DNA of 64,000 bases from Fibrivirga algicola (GTDB lineage: Bacteria; Bacteroidota; Bacteroidia; Cytophagales; Spirosomataceae), in NCBI RefSeq assembly GCF_011742925.1, contig NZ_WAEL01000013.1, positions 93,722-157,721 of the forward strand, in the 5' to 3' direction. Below the pieces are notes generated by a model, which saw only the letters and a list, made by a program, of their open reading frames with translations, had not been told where the DNA came from and did no database searches. Below, in pieces: positions 63,675 to 64,000 of the stretch. Made by a program: the position numbers and the translations under genes. Within the stretch, counting starts at the first letter, position 1, and each line of letters starts with the position of its first letter.

Positions 63675-64000
63675 TTAAGCAATTCGACCTGGATTAGCGC
63701 GGGCGGCTGCTACTGACGCTTCACACTCCGCCTGGGTCAACTCTTCCAGGGCTTCAACGCAGAGGAGAGGCTTGCCTGTCTGTTCGCTGTACTCAGTCAC
63801 AAACCGAAGCCAGATATTCCAGTCGGGTACCTGCATGTGCGACACTGTACCCACAGATGCAATCTCCGGTGGCCGTTGATGATAAATGGGAGCGTACCGG
63901 GTCAGCATTCCCTGGAACGTCTGTTTAATGCCTGCCTGCACATCGGGCGGCATCCGTTCATAGGTAGCCCAGGCAGAGTCTGACCATAGGATGGTGTCGT
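63675..64000 (-). CDS. Hypothetical protein next to the recombinase, partial
   Basis: Not recognised. The frame is open to the right window edge (reading SDSAWATYERMPPDVQAG before the first internal ATG at 63953), so the gene is probably cut and the N-terminus lies outside. At least 107 residues, helical, with VPDWNIWLRFVTEYSEQTGK in the middle. Transcribed with the recombinase 18 nt before it. Confidence 0.5.
   Translation of the reverse strand, partial: DTILWSDSAWATYERMPPDVQAGIKQTFQGMLTRYAPIYHQRPPEIASVGTVSHMQVPDWNIWLRFVTEYSEQTGKPLLCVEALEELTQAECEASVAAARANPGRIA

Noticed and set aside
1..64000. CRISPR array, rRNA or tRNA genes, full IS element
   Set aside because: No regularly spaced repeats, no rRNA-like or tRNA-like segments and no transposase were found by reading.

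Overview
The window looks like a stretch of a large conjugative plasmid, or an integrative conjugative element, from a Bacteroidota host, most likely a Spirosoma-like member of the Cytophagales. The reasons are a Bacteroidetes-type (CTnDOT-like) tra cluster, promoter-like TAnnTTTG boxes, roughly balanced GC with very AT-rich intergenic gaps, and many small plasmid-type genes. No rRNA, tRNA, replication initiator or CRISPR array was seen. Nothing here shows whether the molecule is circular or integrated; a tyrosine recombinase lies near the right edge.

Layout. (1) 1-8.2 kb, cargo: a PAP2 phosphatase and a TauE/SafE permease, then a TolC / periplasmic adaptor / RND pump / COG4705 membrane-protein operon. 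(2) 8.2-11.6 kb: small plasmid genes (stand-alone receiver-like protein, small HTH-like protein, DUF932 protein). (3) 11.6-31.4 kb, DNA processing and mobilisation: VirD4-type coupling protein, M23 peptidase, a toprim primase with an NTase-like N-terminus, a PD-(D/E)XK nuclease-like protein, a 1722-aa methylase-helicase resembling phage DarB-type anti-restriction proteins, two GIY-YIG-like genes (one frameshifted), a ParA/DUF3408 pair, a dense repeat region that is a candidate oriT, and the mobC-like and relaxase genes. (4) 31.5-36.9 kb: a two-gene module, MBL-fold hydrolase plus a 1365-aa trypsin-like protease / TPR / PIN-like protein. This is the best candidate for an undescribed system. (5) 37-48 kb, minus strand: the mating-pore genes, traE-like (three tandem copies), F, G, I, J, K, L-position, M, N, O. 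(6) 48.3-49.9 kb: a lipoprotein and a ParA / ribbon-helix-helix partition pair with upstream inverted repeats. (7) 49.9-62.7 kb, a defence island: AbiE toxin-antitoxin with a perfect 18-bp operator-like inverted repeat, an IetAS-type AAA ATPase / subtilase pair, a two-gene CBASS (CD-NTase plus S-4TM pore-forming effector), and an MmeI-like restriction-modification enzyme with small satellite genes, two of them apparently frameshifted. (8) 62.7-64 kb: tyrosine recombinase and a partial gene running off the edge.

Together the genes describe a self-transmissible element that processes its DNA (relaxase, coupling protein, primase), builds its own pore (Tra), stabilises itself (Par, AbiE, IetAS), may blunt host restriction (DarB-like) and gives the host phage defence plus an efflux system. 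Several intergenic motifs recur only in the accessory gaps: AATCAA(A)GGGG downstream of plus-strand genes, and TAG-CTA palindromic blocks.
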